Assembly: GCA_907164885.2 (NCBI GenBank)
Contig: OU015493.1
Coordinates: forward strand, 49,639,390 to 49,703,389
Length of the DNA: 64,000 bases
DNA from: Dolomedes plantarius
Taxonomy: Eukaryota; Arthropoda; Arachnida; Araneae; Dolomedidae
Direction: 5' to 3'
The position numbers and the translations under genes were made by a program. Position 1 is the stretch's first letter. Every line of letters starts with the position of its first letter. Below the pieces are notes generated by a model that ran no database searches, was not told where the DNA came from, and worked only from the letters and a program-made list of their open reading frames with translations. This document shows, piece by piece, positions 19,960-31,418 of this stretch.

Positions 19960-22275
19960 TACTTACACCGATAAGTAACATAAAATAAATCATCCATAAT
20001 TTAAAGCCTAATGTAACCGTAATTTAAATTGTTTATATTATTTTAAATGAAATTATTGGGATTGGGAGTTATTATATTATTCTTATATTAATTATATTTA
20101 TTAATTATGATTTTGACTATAATTATGTTTGATCATGTAACTTATTGGTTCATTATTGTGGCTAGTACATTGATGTGCTTCCCAAATAATGGAAATTAAC
20201 TCTGGTTATATTGACAAATCAATTTATTGAATATTAACACACATAAATAATACACTCCAAAATTCTCAATATTTCCTCCGGCATTTACACATTATTACCG
20301 CAATAACTTCATTCCTACTAAATTAATTCTTTGCGACACCTATGTTTGATTCATTCACTTATTATAACAATATTTCATACTGCCTCTATACATATTATTT
20401 TCAATTTTACTCCTACTAAATTAATTCATATATATATGCAAAACATTATATTAAATTGTCGGTACGAATTATCGGTCTATTACTCAACATCTTATACTCA
20501 AAAACTATATTCATCGCGCTCTATCTTAATCATTATGGCTATACACTGAGAAGCAATGATACAATATAAAAGGGAAATGCAAAGTCGGTACCTCAGTAGA
20601 TGATGGTTGAATCCCTCTGGGCAGCAGGCACTCGTAATGATGAATTCGTCGTCTTTATCCTCAAACGTAATTCGGGCATCTCTTTATCCGGAATACGGCT
20701 CCGTCGTTCATTGCAGACACTCGGCATGGGACACTGGGCGCTCGACAATTTCTATCTCTCTAAACTTTACTGCACTCGAACACGGCTCCGTCGTTTATTG
20801 CAGACACTCGGCATGGGACACTGGGCGCTCGACAACTTCTATCTCTCTAAACTTTACTGCACTCGAACACGGCTACGTCGTTTATCGCAGACACTCGGCA
20901 TGGGACACAGGGCGCTCGACAACTTCTGACTGACTCTCACTTCCCAGGTTATCTCTCTGCCTTTACATTATTTTTTATTTCATATATTTTCTTACTAATG
21001 TCTCCGCCTCTTATAATTTCCATTGGTTATCTGGAAATTATCATGCCATCGCCATTCGTCCGTGCTGCCACTCCTCAATCCCCTTTTACCAATGCGCGTC
21101 GAGGGCGGGATTTATAAATTCTCCCTCAATTTTAACTTTTTCCCATGCTTTGGATTCAAGTAGGGTGGGCCGTTTTATAGCCTTCATAAATTTTATTTTA
21201 TTTTCACTCTCTTCCACTTCTATTTATTGCTACGAACATTATCTCTAATTTTCGTTCCGGTCTATGGCTTTCTTCCCTTCTCTTTTATTGCCCTATTTCT
21301 TTATTGCATTTAACAATTATTTTATTTTATTTTGTATTTTTTTTCATGCTCCTGTCCATGGCCGTAACACTACTGTCATGTCCCTATGACACTTAACAGG
21401 AAACAGAAGACGAAAACTTCATATGCAAATCAATGTTCATGACGTCAAAAACCAGAAAAAGAACATAAGGGCGGAAATCGGGATGTTGCAGAAACGTCTG
21501 TTTCACTGCCTTAACTGTGAAATTCGATTGCTCAGTAGGTTAATATTTTTCTAAATAAGCGTGATTTGTTTATTTTAACTAAGGTCCATCAATTAAAAAT
21601 TGTTTTTCTTTCATTCCAATGTGTATTATAAGAATATGCTAATGTAAAATTAATATGATGAAAATCGCGAAATTCCACAAAATCAGTTGTTCTGTTATGG
21701 CATCTAAAAATTAGAAATACTTAGAATATGCAAGTTTTCTGTCAAAATATCATATTTTGAATATTTTATTTACAGAAAATATACATTATTTTAATATACT
21801 ATAAAAGAAATTAACAAAAAATACAAATAAAATCACTTTTTCACAAAAATATCCAATTTGAAGCCCTATGCGGCACTTAAAAATATTTTAGTAGAGTAAA
21901 AAAATTTTATATTCTTCATTTTAATTTTAAAAGTCAACTTTTAAAAACTAGAGCATATTGAAATTCCGAAAAAAAAATGCATCGTTCCACCGTGATGTCC
22001 GAGTGTCTTTTAAGTGCCTTTATGTGTACTATTTTTATGAAGTAAAACGTATTATATAATCTGTTTAGAAGATCTCCTGACTAAAAAGAATGTTTAAATT
22101 ACATATTTTTCTACTTTTTTGTACTACAAGTGTATTCAATTTCAAAATAATTGCGAAATTTGTAAAAAATTTAATAAAAACCAAAAGTTTGCCCTTCTTG
22201 CGCTAACTGAAAACATGCACCAATTACGCTAATATTTAATTTCCGTCTTTATTTTGTTAAAAGGCAACTTTTGAA
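19960..22275. other. extra DNA between Tc1 left TIR and transposase gene
   Basis: Apart from the 87-bp repeat, the sequence from about 20150 to 21391 looks LTR-like: promoter-like A+T stretches and a pyrimidine-rich end ccctatgaca at 21382-21391. The same ccctatgaca ends the foreign stretch at 31616-31625, which likewise interrupts a Tc1 element, and both share aactctggtta near their other end. A solo LTR is possible but unproven, because no target duplication was found. Confidence 0.35.
20683..20935 (+). repeat. 87-bp tandem repeat, three units, CpG-containing
   Basis: acggct.cgtcgtt.at recurs with cggct at 20696, 20783 and 20870, exactly 87 bp apart. Units share gcagacactcggcatgggac, gggcgctcgacaa.ttct and ctaaactttactgcactcga. 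Divergence is low. Because 87 is a multiple of three, two overlapping frames stay open for about 108 codons; they are not genes. It is much richer in G+C and CpG than its surroundings. Confidence 0.93.
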
Positions 22276-22363
22276 AACTAGAGCATATTGAAATTCAAAA
22301 AAAAAGTTTTTTTCGTTCCACCCTATTGCTCAGGTATTCTTTTTGAGAAAAGGTGACTTGAAT

Positions 22364-23395
22364 ATGTCTCAACAGCCTTATTTTTCGGAATCCATGGAAT
22401 GGCGTATTATAGGCAGACTTGAATCCGGGCAAACACAACGTAGTGTCGCTGACGCTGTTGGAGTCACCAGAAATGTCGTTGCAAGGCTGTGGAATCGATT
22501 CCAAGAAATAGGGAATGTTAGACGTCGACCAGAGCAAGGTTGGCCGAGCGCCACTACAGCAACTGATGACCGGTATATACTGTTAACAGCTCGTCGAAAC
22601 AGAACAGACAATGCTACTCAGCTGCAAAGACAGTTGCTCTTGGCAACAGGACGAAGGGTGTCCAGCCAAACAGTACGTAATAGGCTTCATCAGGGTGGTC
22701 TGTATGCACGTAGGCCAATGATCTGCATTCCGTTGACCTCACGCCACCGTTCGGCCGAAGTAGATGGGCTGCTGAACATCGAGATTGGGAGCAACATGAT
22801 TGGAGCCAAGTGCTGATTACAGACGAGTCCCGATTCAGTCTGTAGTGGAACACCTGACGTGTTTTGGTATGGAGGGAAAGGGGCACTCGAAATAACCCCA
22901 CATTCGTTCGTGAAAGGTCACAATACAGACGAGCTGGTTTTATGGTATGGTGTTGAATCAGCATAGGTAGACTTACGGACCTGCATATCATTCGGAATGG
23001 CACTTTGTTATGCCCGAAGTTATGCAGACGAGATACTGAGACCTCATGTCATACCTTATGCTGCAGCCATTGGAGATTCCTTTGTTTTCCAGCATGATAA
23101 TGCCAGACCGCATACAGCTCGTCTTGTGGAGAACATGCTTGAAGCTGAAACAATACAGCGTATGGAATTGCCAGCGTGCTCTCCTGACCTGAATCCAATC
23201 GAGCATGTTTGGGACATGCTCGGACGACGCATTGCTGCGAGACCAAGGCCTCCTTTTACTCTCCGAGACATGGAGATTGCACGTGTTGAGGAGTGGAACA
23301 GTATTCCCCAAAGTCTTATCGATAACATCATCGCATCCATGGGAAACAGGTGTGCGGCAGTCTTAGCTGTTCGAGGAGATCACACGTCATATTAA
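22364..23395 (+). pseudogene. Tc1-like DD34E transposase, few lesions
   Basis: Start chosen at ATG 22364. The first frame gives MSQQPYFSESMEWRIIGRLE, GQTQRSVADAVGVTRNVVAR and a GRPRR-like linker (RRRPEQGWPSATT), then stops at 22814. A middle stretch encodes the first Asp in TDESRFSL followed by stops and frame changes. From 22997 a long clean frame carries YADEILRPHVIPYAAAIGDS, the second Asp in FQHDNARPHTARL and the Glu in SPDLNPIEHVWDMLGRR, ending at 23395. I count 34 residues between Asp and Glu. It is the best-preserved transposase in the window but still broken in the middle, and lies close to the right TIR. Confidence 0.9.
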
Positions 23396-23644
23396 AAATC
23401 TTGCATCATTTCTAAACAATACTTTTTTTATCGTTTACATGTAGCCAAATTGTAGCCCTAAATCATCTTTTCATGTTTTTTCCATAATTTCAAAGACTTA
23501 AAGCTTAATTACAAATTTTTCTAGTCTATTTTTCTGTATTGCGCATTGATACGCGTGTACTATCCATTTTATGCCAAAACGTGTCTGTCTCGCACAGTTT
23601 TCTTAACTTCTTTGCTTGCTCCCCTAATTTTTTTGAGCAGTGTA

Positions 23645-24878
23645 GTATAATGAATTTATTAGTAAGTTTTATTCTAACATATATAAATAATCAGTTTATG
23701 AAATTTTATGAAAATTGAAGAAAAATTATGATGGATGGAACATTTTGAATTTACCAAAACGACATGAAAACTTGTTTTGAGAAAATAACATTTAAAGTTT
23801 TAATTTGACTAACATTTCCATTGTTTACGTTTGAAAAAAAGATACTTATAACTCGGTTAATAATGATCGGATCAACATACTTTTTTTTAATATAAAGCTG
23901 ATGAGTTGCAGAATCATTTTCTGAAAGAAAAAAAAATCGTTTTGGGGACATATTTTTGTCAATCTGAAGGTCCATTGTCGCCTTAAAATAAGTTGAAAAG
24001 ATGTTTGTAATTATAAAAGATATGTTTACTATTTACTAAACGAAATTCATTACAATATTTAGAGTTTAAAATGTAAGATCCTGATTCGGTTGCGTCCCTC
24101 CGCCAACTATTTTATATTTAAGGGATTACCCATCAAACTCAGCTAACGAAAAATAACTATGATATACTGACAAAATGTATGATTGATTAACCCTAACCAA
24201 GAAAACTATTGATTTCCCGAAATCATAAATAATAGTCTATTTTGTCCCTTGTTATAGAGAAGAGAATAGAGAACTCAAAAGAACCATTTTCCTGACAACA
24301 GCACATCGGTTTAAACGCAACTAATCGAAAATATTTTATACCCATGAACCTAAAGTATTTTATAAGGCTAAAGGTTTAGATAATCGATAGCAAACATCGT
24401 TTAAAAGAGCTGAAGGAAGCTGAATAAAATAGGCAATGAAATGCGCAGAATATGCATTTTGTGAACTAATTTCTGAACGCCAGATGTTTTACAGGACGTT
24501 ATATTTAGAGATATAACTGAACGACAAAAAGTATCTGAACACGTTGAATAACGTACAAAATAACATACGTACTAGTTAATTTTTTAACGAAAATTAAACG
24601 TGTAGTTACAGAATTTCAGATTCTGTTCTTCTTTAAACAAAGGGAACCGTAGTTAAGATTTATTTCGACGTAAAATTTATTAAATTTGAAAAGGGTAAAT
24701 GACGGCTACTCTAAAACCTCAAACCCTTTGGGTCACCCATATTACCAAATTATTGAAAGTTCACGGTTATTTCGATATTGAACCGAAATGAATACTTATT
24801 TTTCCACGTGATTTGTAAAACATTTTGGGCATTCCCCATTACCCATCGACCCGGAATGAATTTTTCCTCATAACTGAA
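23645..24878. other. A+T-rich intergenic DNA, nothing recognised
   Basis: Only short frames with no motif; no repeat found. Confidence 0.45.
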
Positions 24879-25295
24879 GGCTGCTATTTACTAACCCTAT
24901 CGGATTCGCTCCCATCAATGTTAAACCGTAAAGAAAATTTGTCCAAGGATTACCGACTTGGATTGAAAGATTTTTTTTTCAAAAAATGTACTCCGTAATA
25001 GAGTAAGAAATTTTACATCTTGGGCATTTTTCGTTTTTTTTTTAAGAAATGCAAATAATATTTTAAAATTTAAATTATTCATGGGAAAAATCTGGTCTTG
25101 TGTGTTTCAAACGCACATCAATTCCTTTGGAGGACGGAATTTATAAAATGAATCCAGTTGAAAGGTACAGAAAAGTTCAGGCTATCTGAAAATACCATTT
25201 TTATTGGATTATAAACCTTTGTCAATAATAGACAAGTTTTCTCCATATGTTAACATTGAGGCGAGGGAATCCAATAGGCTTAGTACACAACAGCC
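24879..25295. mobile_element. piggyBac-type MITE, family M1 copy 2
   Basis: Right flank TTAA at 25296-25299, left flank TGAA (one mismatch) at 24875-24878. Inverted ends: ggctgctatttactaaccct and, reverse-complemented, ggctgttgtgtactaagcct, both followed by at.ggattc and tcaatgttaa. Internal blocks such as gtccaaggattaccgacttg and tgtactccgtaatagag are shared with the copy at 13195-13613. Confidence 0.85.
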
Positions 25296-25299
25296 TTAA

Positions 25300-26233
25300 A
25301 GACGGAATACATCTAAATTCAATCTAAATTCGATGGAGCGTGGTTTTGTAAAAATTTTTTGGTCGTGTTTAAAAAAATTCTTAAATATTTTCCTTTCTAT
25401 TTTAACATTTAAGGAACTTTTAACCAAACTAGAGAATTTTTTTTTCGGAAAATCAAACAGTTTTTCCTCCTGATAAAAATTTAAAATTTTTCACTTCGCA
25501 GAAGACAAATTTAAATTTTTAATCTAACCCATCTTAACCCATCATTAAAATGGTCTAATTAGCTTTCGTGTTTCGCAAAATATAAACCGTACCGCTCTTA
25601 ACCAATCACCCCATTATTCTTCAAAATTTATTTCCAAAATTAGCTGTTGTTTCTAATGGCCATCCTTTATGTTTTAATTACTTTTTGAAGTGATTTCTCG
25701 CTTAATCTGCTAACTATTGCTTTTATTTTTGTATTAAGATTTTTGTTTGCTAAAGAAAACAGCCAAATGGTGGAAAATTTGAACTACGGTGAAAAAATTA
25801 CCAAGATGTATTAACCCCTCGCCGGATTTTAGTCTAAACTTGTTATATTACGATAAATTCTTTTCCCAGGAACTGTAATCCGTCATATATTGATCTTTAG
25901 GCATAATTGTGTTTTGTATGGAATTACTGACAAGACGTCTATAATTTTAGTAATATATCGTTAAAAAAGCAAATATTTGTAAAATCCAAAACACGTTTAT
26001 GCCAGTCAGTGGACTATTGTATTAGAAGAAATTCTTAAAAATTCACAAGAAAGGCTAAGTTATAATAATTTAGATGTAAGAAAAACTTTACCAACGACGA
26101 CATAGCTGCATTAAGTTCCTGTCGGAATTATTGCAATCCGAAGATGCACGATTATTTTAGCTCTTAAAACCTTTTACTCTGCTTCACATAGTCATTTGAT
26201 TATAAAAAGAAAACAAGTCAGTCAATTTTCAAG
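25300..26233. other. A+T-rich intergenic DNA, nothing recognised
   Basis: No supported frame or repeat. Confidence 0.45.
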
Positions 26234-26237
26234 TTAA

Positions 26238-26953
26238 GGGGATGGTGGACTTTCAAATTACCAAAAATCGAGCAAAAATTGGAATTTTTTTTGGCGTGTA
26301 TTAATATTTTAAATACATGTAAATATTGGAATGTAATGCATTTAAAATGTGTAGTGAAAAGAAAAATGAAAAATTGGTGGCTTTAGAGTATTAAGTATTA
26401 AAGGTAGATAAAAAATTCTTTTAAATGACTTTTTCTCAAAATGAGAAATTTCCAGATCTGCAAGTCTTTAAAATGCTCCTCGCGTCATAATTTTTGACGA
26501 AATTTTATGAAATTTATAATAAAGATTCCTGTAATACATCAAAATAAAGTTATGTATCCATTTTAGGATTCGAGGTCATTTAGGTTATAAAAGTTTAACT
26601 TTAGTGTAGAAAAGTACAAAAATTTCGCGAAAATTCAGAGTTCAAGCATAAAAATATTTTCTAAAAATTAACTATTCAATGAAAGTACAAAAAAATACAT
26701 AACTTTGTTTAGAAAGTACTTATAAGCAATATAAATGCAAAATTAAAGGGAAAAGTTTAAAATTGAGTCGCAAGGAGCATTTTAAAGAAGGGTAATTTAA
26801 TTTAAATTTTTTAATTATAAAATATTTTTTAAAAAATATTTATAAAATTTTATAAGGTGTTTAATATTGCTATACTTTAATGAATATATATGCAAAATTT
26901 CATATCTCTGTGGTAAAAATTTCAAAAATCGTTTTGAAAGGTCCACCATCCCC
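26238..26953. mobile_element. TTAA-flanked MITE, family M2
   Basis: Bounded by TTAA at 26234-26237 and 26954-26957. Ends ggggatggtggactttcaaa and, reverse-complemented, ggggatggtggacctttcaa are inverted repeats of about 22 bp. The 716-bp body is non-coding. It abuts the 3' side of the minus-strand Tc1 element. Confidence 0.85.
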
Positions 26954-26959
26954 TTAATA

Positions 26960-27287
26960 TGACTCATTTATTTATTCACTTATTGCAGCTTATAAATAAA
27001 GACATAAAACGCACACTCCATAATAAAAATATCGACGCACCGAGAAGGAGTTGTCCGATTGCGACGAAAATTGGAGGATGTAAAGGACATGCACTGAGTA
27101 AAGCTATTAAAATTTCAGAACAATTGAATGAATTTTTCAAGAGTTTGATCGTTACAAAATGAGGAAGTTGAGACGGCATTGGTCCATCTCTGGCTTGGAT
27201 ACAAGCTGTCACCCGGAGGGGTATAGACAGATAAATCTCCTGGATGGTGTCGTGCAGGATTTCTCGCCAAAATCTCTCCAACTGTCG
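26960..27287 (-). pseudogene. C-terminal part of a Tc1-like transposase split by nested insertions
   Basis: On the minus strand from 27287 the reading RQLERFWREILHDTIQEIYL then SIPLRVTACIQARDG is the typical Tc1 tail (QLE..WREI..DTI..LY.S.P.RV.ACIQARGG). The remainder down to about 26960 is untranslated 3' DNA of the element. The preceding part of the same gene lies 4.3 kb away at 31626-32383, beyond a LINE and a short unrelated stretch. Confidence 0.82.
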
Positions 27288-27575
27288 GAGTGTGGGGGTG
27301 AAAGAAAATAGTAAATTACTTTATGTTGGTGGTTGGTGAAAGGTGATATAGTATGGGGTATGGTTTGTACATTGCAAGAATTAAATTAGAATCCGTTGTG
27401 ATCCTAACAATTGAAAACAACTCTGGTTAAAATGAATCTAGGGAATGTCTAATGAATGTGGTGCCATCTTGATTTATTGAATTGAAATTAACATATACAA
27501 ATATACAATATATTCACCTCATTGAATATTACACTTTGCTTAATATTATTATAATTCATCTACTATAATAGGTTC

Positions 27576-27577
<2 letters not shown>
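27288..27577. other. unrelated ~290-bp stretch between Tc1 and LINE, left side
   Basis: It interrupts the Tc1 reading frame exactly after RQL (minus strand) and is not Tc1-like. It ends with the LINE's target duplication tcatctactataataggttc then at (27556-27577). Its continuation after the LINE is only about 12 bp (atccctatgaca). It may be an LTR-like insertion that was itself hit by the LINE. It contains gtggtgccatct and tgatttattgaattgaaa, also present in the LINE 440-490 bp further on. Confidence 0.4.

Positions 27578-27652
<75 letters not shown>
27578..27652. repeat. (TA)n tract at LINE 5' junction
   Basis: About 37 TA units between the left target duplication and the first LINE codons. 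It is either part of the LINE's 5' end or later growth at the junction. Confidence 0.93.
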
Positions 27653-27655
<3 letters not shown>

Positions 27656-27662
27656 ATGGCGG
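27653..27662 (+). promoter_or_regulatory. YY1-like motif overlapping the LINE ORF1 start
   Basis: aagatggcgg matches the core of the YY1 recognition site, known from the 5' end of mammalian L1. Here its ATG is the first codon of ORF1 (27656). Function is inferred only from the motif and its place at the LINE 5' end. Confidence 0.35.
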
Positions 27663-28581
27663 ACAAAGAAGGCGACGTGTTTTATGGTGCTCTTCTGGGT
27701 TGTTATGATAAATTGGATAGTGCGATCAACTCTAAATTTAATATGAACCAGGCAGTTCGTGATGAGGCTAGAGACACTCTGGTTGAGTTGAGATCTCTGA
27801 TTGCTGTTAATTTTGAACGTAGTAAATCTTCTAATTATCGTAGAGCTTGTAAGGAAAGTGCCCTTGATCTTTTTTCGAGATGTACTGACCTTGCGGACGT
27901 GGTGCCATCTGTTGTTGATAGTTTGAACCAGTAATGCGATATTGAGGATTGATTTATTGAATTGAAAGAAGAATTTGGTACATTCCGAATGGACAATACC
28001 GATAGAGTTGAGAATATTTCTAAGTTCATCTATCCGCAGTCTCATATGATGAAGACCTCTCATGATGGTTTAGCCACTACCTCCGGTGTGGTCCAGACGG
28101 ATTCGGCTTTTGATCAAGTGTCAGATGAAATCAAACAAGTTACTTATGCTTCGGTTGTCCAGACGGTCTCCGCCACACCGGTTGGTGGAAATTTGCGAGT
28201 TAACGTTCCTTTAGAAAATAATAAGAAAACTAAGCCTAGAGTTGTTGTCATTGGCGTGAGAAAAAATTCGAACTTGAAAATTGTGAAAAGGCTGCCTAGA
28301 AGGAAGGCAATATTTTAGATTGAGTCCGAATTTCTAGATTGAGTCCGGATACTTCTGTGAATGAGGTGACTGATTTTTTACGCCCTTTTAATTTGAATCA
28401 TCTTTTATGCCTGAAGCTGGTGACAAAATTTCAGACCTATTCTTCTTTCCACGTCGAGGTATTTGAAAATGATTTTGGACGATTAATGGATGCATCAATG
28501 TGGCCCGAGGGATGTCTTGTATCAGAGTTCTTTGGTAGATTGAAGAACGAACAAATTTCGGAGGACTCTGTTACCATTTGA
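27656..28581 (+). pseudogene. LINE ORF1 (RNA-binding protein), broken in three
   Basis: Three consecutive frames at 27656-27934, 27962-28318 and 28339-28581 follow the order of a Jockey/CR1 ORF1. The first has FNMNQAVRDEARDTLVELRS. The second holds a basic patch, NNKKTKPRVVVIGVRK. The third has the conserved tail FQTYSSFHVEVFENDFGRLM then WPEGCLVSEFFGRL, typical just before the ORF1 end in this clade. Short gaps with stop codons separate them. The product would coat the LINE RNA. I see no zinc knuckles. Confidence 0.75.
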
Positions 28582-28635
28582 AGTAATGATAATAGTTCAT
28601 CTGCATCAAATATTTCTTCTAATGGGTGACTTTCT

Positions 28636-31418
28636 ATGTTCTATCAGAATGTTCGTGGTTTGAGAACCAAGGCTTCCGACATTTTTTGTTCTATGGCTTC
28701 GGAGGATTACGATATTATTTTTTTGACTGAAACCTGGCTTTGTAGCGATATTGTTTCTTCAGATTTGTTTGATAATAGATATTTTGTGTTTAGGAGAGAT
28801 CGTGATTCTATAACGAGTACTTGTAAGCGTGGTGGCGGTGTACTTATTTCTATTAAGAGATGTTTTTCAGCTGTTCAAATTCATGTTCCTGATCTGGAGC
28901 TGGAGTGCCTTTGGATCTCAGTTAATTTGAAATACCGGAAGAAGTTACTTTTATGTGCAATTTATTTTCCACCTACTTTTAGTTATAATGCGTATGTTAA
29001 GCTTTTTGACGGTTTTCTGCAGTTTAGTTACTACGATAATATCTTCGTGATTTTAATTTGCCTATTGTTGATGACTTAACTAATGAAAATTGTGTTAATC
29101 CTACTGTTAGAGAATTATCTAACTTTATGCAACTCTATAATATGATCCAGTTAAATGTTGTACCCAATTGTAATAACAAATACTTGGATTTGATTTTATC
29201 TAATATTCAGTTCTGTAATATTTCAGTTATGCATAGTGATAAACCTTTGGTTTCTGAGGATAACTATCATTCTGCTTTATCTATTGATGTACATTTTGTA
29301 CCTAACCGTGTTGGTAGGGGTAGTCTTAGTACTAGTAAATACGACTTTAAATCAGCTGATTTTTTAAATATGTGGTATTTAATATCTGAAATTGATTGGA
29401 ATTTTTAAAATTCTTTTAATGATATTAACTCAGCTATTTCTAGCTTTTTTACTTATTTAAACGAAGTTTTCATTCAGACTATTCCTATTAAATCATTTAA
29501 TAATAAATATCCTTTTGGTATTCTAGTGAAACTAAGATATTAATAAATTATAAAAGCAAAATCCGTAAACTTGCATTAAAAAGTGGAGATTCTAAAATCT
29601 TCGAGAAATTTAAATCCTTGAGATCACTTCTGAAGAATAACATCAAAAGGGACTACTCTGCATACTTAAGGATTACAGAAAACAATCTTGCTTCTGAGCC
29701 TAAAGAGTTTTGGTCGTATTTTAAAAAAGACAAACCTGCATCAAATAAAATGTCTTACGATAACGTGTGCTATGATGATGATAACGATATTGCTAATGTT
29801 TTTGCCGATTATTTTAGATCTTTGCATAATTCCAGCACTGAATATGACAGAAATTCTGATGACTTTGTGAACTGCCTGTGTGATTTAGTGAAAATGCTCA
29901 GTGTTACTTGTGAAGATGTGCTTTTAGCAATTAGGGAGTTGAAGTCATCTTTAACTGTTGAGGTTGATCAGTTACCTTCCTTTATTGTGAAGGGTTGTCC
30001 TGAGTTCTTAATTTATCCTCTTGTTTTTTTATTTAATCTTTCTTTGAAAACTAATAATTTTCCTGATGTCTGGAAACAAACTAAAATCATTCCTGTTTTT
30101 AAAAAGGGTGATGTAAGTGACAGTAAAAACTATCGAATTATTGCAATTTTGAGTCCTTTTTCCAAAATTTTTGAAATTATCATTTATAAAAAGCTTTATC
30201 ACCAGGTTAAAAATTTAATTTCCTCTGCTCAACATGGATTTATTCCAAAACGGTCGGCGCTTACTAATTTGTTTTGCTTAACAAATAAGATTATGTCCTC
30301 TTTCGAAAGTGGCTATCAGCTCGATGCTGTATATACTGATTTCTCTAAGGCATTTGATTCTATTGATTTCGATATTCTTCTGCGGAAGTTAACTATGTAG
30401 TTTTGGTTTTCATCTCGATCTTGTTCATTGTTTTTTTTTGTACTTGAGAAATCGTATGCTTTATGTTTATTACAACAATGCTGCTTCTGCCGAGTGTTCC
30501 AATACGTCAGGTGTTCCCCAAGGTTCTAATTTGGGACCCTTGCTTTTCATTTTATTCAGTAATGATCTATGTCATGCATTAAAGTTTAGTGATTATCTTT
30601 TGTTTGCTGATGATCTGAAGTTATTTCGGCTCATACGTTCAAATGTTGATGCTGCCCTTTTGCAAAGCGACCTTCATAATTTATATGTTTGGCGCATTAA
30701 CAATAAGTTATTTCTAAATATTCGAAATGTAATATTCTTAGTTATACCCGTAAATCTCAGCCTTTAATTTATCACTATCATATCAATGGTCATCCTCTTT
30801 TTCACTTTGATTCTGTAATTGACTTGGGTATTACTTTTGACACCAGACTCGACTTCTCCCGCCATTTGGTTGGTATTGTTTCTAAGGCCTATAGAATGCT
30901 TGGTTTTCTTAAACGTAAAACTAGATTTTTCTAATGAACAAGCTCTTAAAATTCTATATTTCAGTTTGGTCCGCTCAAATCTTGAATATTGCAGTCTTAT
31001 TTGGGATCCATATTACAATAATAAAATATATATTTTAGAGCAGGTACAGTCTAAATTTATGCGGTACTTATATTATAAAACTAATTACTATTGTCCTCTG
31101 GATTTGTATCCTTCTTTCCTACGTAACAGTTTTGATATTCCCAGTTTAAAATCTTTCATGTATGCATTTTTTTATAAAGTCATTAATAATATTATTGATT
31201 GTGTTGAAATTCACAATTGCATTCAGCTTGCTATGCCGAGCAGATGTCTTCATGAGCGGCATTTATTTGTAAATGTCTATAGGAAATTTAATTACATAAG
31301 TAATTTCTCTTTATACACATTTTATAAATTTTTTAACCATCTTTCAGAAGACCTTGATATTTTTAACATGCCCTTTACTGTTTTTAAGGCTAAATGTGTG
31401 CAACTTTTGTATTCGTAA
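28636..31418 (+). pseudogene. LINE ORF2: endonuclease and reverse transcriptase, at least five breaks
   Basis: Endonuclease (28636-29079): FYQNVRGLRTK, the catalytic Glu in IIFLTETWL, RGGGVLISI, YFPP. Frame change to 29058-29408 with YLDLILSN and the His-bearing SEDNYHSAL. Reverse transcriptase: 29618-30400 has NYRIIAILSPFSKIFE, QHGFIPKRSALTNL and motif A YTDFSKAFDSID; 30438-30767 has motif B SGVPQGSNLGPLLF and motif C LLFADDLKLF; 30819-31418 has LVRSNLEYCSLIWDP and the C-terminal tail. In life it would nick target DNA and copy the LINE RNA. The order and motifs are complete, but frameshifts and stops near 29080, 29409-29617, 30400 and 30768 make it inactive. Confidence 0.9.

Larger units (their letters stand above)
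19909..23642 (+). mobile_element. Tc1-like transposon with ends 3.7 kb apart, enlarged internally
   Basis: The left end CACTGCTCAAAACAATTAGG then ggagca and the reverse-complemented right end cactgctcaaaaaaattagg then ggagca are nearly identical, and TA follows both. Tc1 elements usually span 1.3-1.7 kb, so about 2.3 kb between the left TIR and the transposase start (22364) is extra. That extra DNA holds an 87-bp x3 repeat and a duplicated ~55-bp leader segment (aaactagagcatattgaaat at about 21948 and 22276). An insertion into the leader is the simplest explanation. Confidence 0.8.

Noticed and set aside
20600..20933. Two overlapping frames of about 108 codons with a repeated 29-residue unit
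   Set aside because: A consequence of an 87-bp repeat divisible by three. Two frames are open at once and neither resembles a protein family.
22988..23340. Minus-strand frames of 65-107 codons
   Set aside because: Antisense shadows of the well-matched plus-strand Tc1 transposase.
19909..23642. Reading the 3.7-kb Tc1 unit as a giant cargo-bearing transposon
   Set aside because: Kept only as a question. Nothing in the extra DNA looks like a cargo gene, and an insertion into the leader explains it more simply.
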